Below are positions 62,817 to 64,000 of a DNA stretch of 64,000 nt, in pieces; the stretch's first letter is position 1, and each line of letters opens with the position of its first letter. The notes under the pieces are model-generated. The model was given only the letters and a program-made list of their open reading frames with translations, was not told the DNA's origin and made no database searches. Source of the stretch: Ruegeria sp. YS9 (GTDB lineage: Bacteria; Pseudomonadota; Alphaproteobacteria; Rhodobacterales; Rhodobacteraceae); NCBI RefSeq assembly GCF_024628725.1, contig NZ_CP102409.1:591001-655000 (forward strand), in the 5' to 3' direction. Position numbers and translations under genes: made by a program.

Positions 62817-64000
62817 TTGGGCAACGCTCGCAATATCGCGTTTTGGGTCGTTCTGTTTCTGCTGATCCTTGCACTGTTCAATCTGTTCAGTGGACCAGGC
62901 GGAACGCTTCAGAGCAATGAAAGAACTTACTCCGACTTTGTCGGCGCCGTGCAAAGCGGTGAAGTCAAGAACGTCACACTGGATGGCGAACAGATCCGCT
63001 ATACCACCGAAAGCGGTGCGACTTACGTCACGATCAAACCCGGCGACGCCGAGGTCACCAAGCTTTTGATCGATGAGAACATCCCGGTTCAAGCGGTCAA
63101 GCAACAGCAGTCGGGCTTCCAGTCTTTCCTGATCACGCTCTTGCCCTTCCTGCTGCTGATCGGTGTCTGGGTTTACTTCATGAACCGGATGCAGGGCGGC
63201 GGCAAAGGCGGTGCGATGGGCTTTGGCAAGTCGAAGGCCAAGATGCTGACCGAAAAGCATGGCCGCGTCACATTTGACGACGTCGCAGGCATCGACGAAG
63301 CCAAGGAAGAGCTGGAAGAGATCGTCGAGTTTCTGCGCAATCCGCAGAAGTTCAGCCGCCTTGGCGGCAAGATCCCGAAAGGCGCGCTGCTGGTCGGCCC
63401 TCCGGGTACCGGTAAAACATTGCTGGCCCGAGCCATCGCGGGTGAGGCGGGTGTGCCGTTCTTCACCATTTCGGGGTCCGACTTTGTCGAGATGTTCGTC
63501 GGCGTCGGTGCATCCCGTGTCCGGGACATGTTTGAACAGGCCAAGAAGAATGCGCCCTGTATCGTTTTCATCGACGAGATCGACGCCGTGGGCCGCCATC
63601 GTGGCGCCGGTTACGGCGGTGGTAACGACGAACGCGAACAGACCCTCAACCAGCTTCTGGTCGAGATGGACGGCTTTGAGGCCAACGAAGGCGTCATCAT
63701 CCTGGCCGCGACCAACCGCAAGGACGTGCTGGACCCGGCGCTGCTGCGCCCCGGCCGGTTCGACCGCCAGGTGACCGTCGGCAACCCCGACATCAAAGGC
63801 CGCGAGAAGATTTTGGGCGTACACGCGCGCAAGACACCTTTGGGGCCCGATGTCGATCTGCGCATCATTGCGCGCGGTACGCCGGGCTTCTCGGGGGCTG
63901 ATCTGGCAAACCTCGTGAACGAGGCCGCGTTGATGGCCGCCCGCGTGGGTCGCCGCTTTGTCACCATGGAAGATTTCGAGAACGCCAAGGACAAGGTGAT
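62817..64000 (+). CDS. ftsH: ATP-dependent zinc metalloprotease FtsH (3' truncated by window)
   Basis: The first 394 codons are present. The start is the TTG at 62817, with GGGAGA seven bases upstream; no ATG fits. Two membrane helices (about 7-25 and 103-121) flank a periplasmic domain. The AAA+ module shows Walker A GPPGTGKT (194-201), the FVG pore loop in [14 protein letters not shown], Walker B IVFIDEID (249-256), and the second region of homology ending RPGRFDRQV. The HEXXH zinc site lies beyond the window. It degrades membrane and regulatory proteins, including sigma-32 and LpxC in E. coli. Confidence 0.95.
   Translation, partial: MGNARNIAFWVVLFLLILALFNLFSGPGGTLQSNERTYSDFVGAVQSGEVKNVTLDGEQIRYTTESGATYVTIKPGDAEVTKLLIDENIPVQAVKQQQSGFQSFLITLLPFLLLIGVWVYFMNRMQGGGKGGAMGFGKSKAKMLTEKHGRVTFDDVAGIDEAKEELEEIVEFLRNPQKFSRLGGKIPKGALLVGPPGTGKTLLARAIAGEAGVPFFTISGSDFVEMFVGVGASRVRDMFEQAKKNAPCIVFIDEIDAVGRHRGAGYGGGNDEREQTLNQLLVEMDGFEANEGVIILAATNRKDVLDPALLRPGRFDRQVTVGNPDIKGREKILGVHARKTPLGPDVDLRIIARGTPGFSGADLANLVNEAALMAARVGRRFVTMEDFENAKDKV

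Noticed and set aside
1..64000. Mobile elements, CRISPR arrays, prophage, toxin-antitoxin or defence genes
   Set aside because: Looked for transposase, integrase (other than XerC), repeat-spacer patterns, phage structural genes and typical antitoxin pairs; none are visible, and composition is uniform across the window.

Overview
The window looks like an ordinary chromosomal segment of an alphaproteobacterium of the Rhodobacterales, most likely the marine Roseobacter group (a Ruegeria- or Phaeobacter-like genome). The evidence is the GC-rich and uniform codon use, the gene neighbourhoods (ihfB-lapA-trpF; fused formate dehydrogenase beta subunit next to a LysR gene; xerC-DUF484; ruvCAB-ybgC-tolQRAB-pal-cpoB-tilS-ftsH), a phosphatidylcholine synthase gene, and two copies of an intergenic repeat I recognise from Rhodobacteraceae genomes. 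Genus-level placement is inference. I see no insertion sequence, prophage, CRISPR array, toxin-antitoxin pair, rRNA or intact tRNA gene.

Layout. 0-3 kb: end of ihfB, lapA, trpF, a probable 39-codon ORF, then trpB and a 674-base gene-free stretch rich in inverted repeats. 3.3-11 kb: an Ig-like autotransporter, then a minus-strand run (DUF2237, serine hydrolase, pth, rplY, an FMN-dependent hydroxyacid dehydrogenase, trpA, a PagL-like protein). 11.2-18.5 kb: ychF, a GFA protein, then LysR and a two-gene NAD-dependent formate dehydrogenase. 18.8-31.4 kb: tamB-tamA, a GAPDH, two small secreted proteins, a hydroxypyruvate reductase, an acyl-CoA thioesterase, DUF1007 plus a NicO metal transporter, and truA. 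31.5-45 kb: ycjX-GNAT-ycjF, a VIT1/CCC1-like protein, a giant DUF2339 membrane protein, ileS, a membrane-spanning hydrolase-like protein, ogt, a Gre-like protein and pcs. 45-53 kb: xerC-DUF484, fsa, priA, an MFS transporter, prmA and small proteins. 53-64 kb: ruvCAB, a hypothetical gene, the complete Tol-Pal cluster, tilS and the start of ftsH.

Functional themes. Three groups are tightly coupled by overlapping reading frames: the Tol-Pal envelope machine, with its customary ybgC and cpoB; TamA/TamB, which connects the inner and outer membranes; and Holliday-junction resolution by RuvCAB. The formate dehydrogenase would supply NADH from formate, as in roseobacters that oxidise C1 compounds. 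Tryptophan synthase genes are present but split, with trpB and trpA about 7 kb apart on opposite strands.

The most unusual item is a 652-residue minus-strand protein (41123-43081). Its hydrolase-like motifs (HGIG near the N-terminus; SHSQG, Asp and His near the C-terminus) are separated by about nine predicted membrane segments. Other points worth a second look are a small trp-linked ORF followed by a hairpin, a perfect 10-bp hairpin abutting the ychF ribosome binding site, a 24-base tRNA 3'-end-like sequence beside it, and three stacked hairpins after fsa. Most of the window is conserved housekeeping DNA, and I did not find a convincing new multi-gene system.
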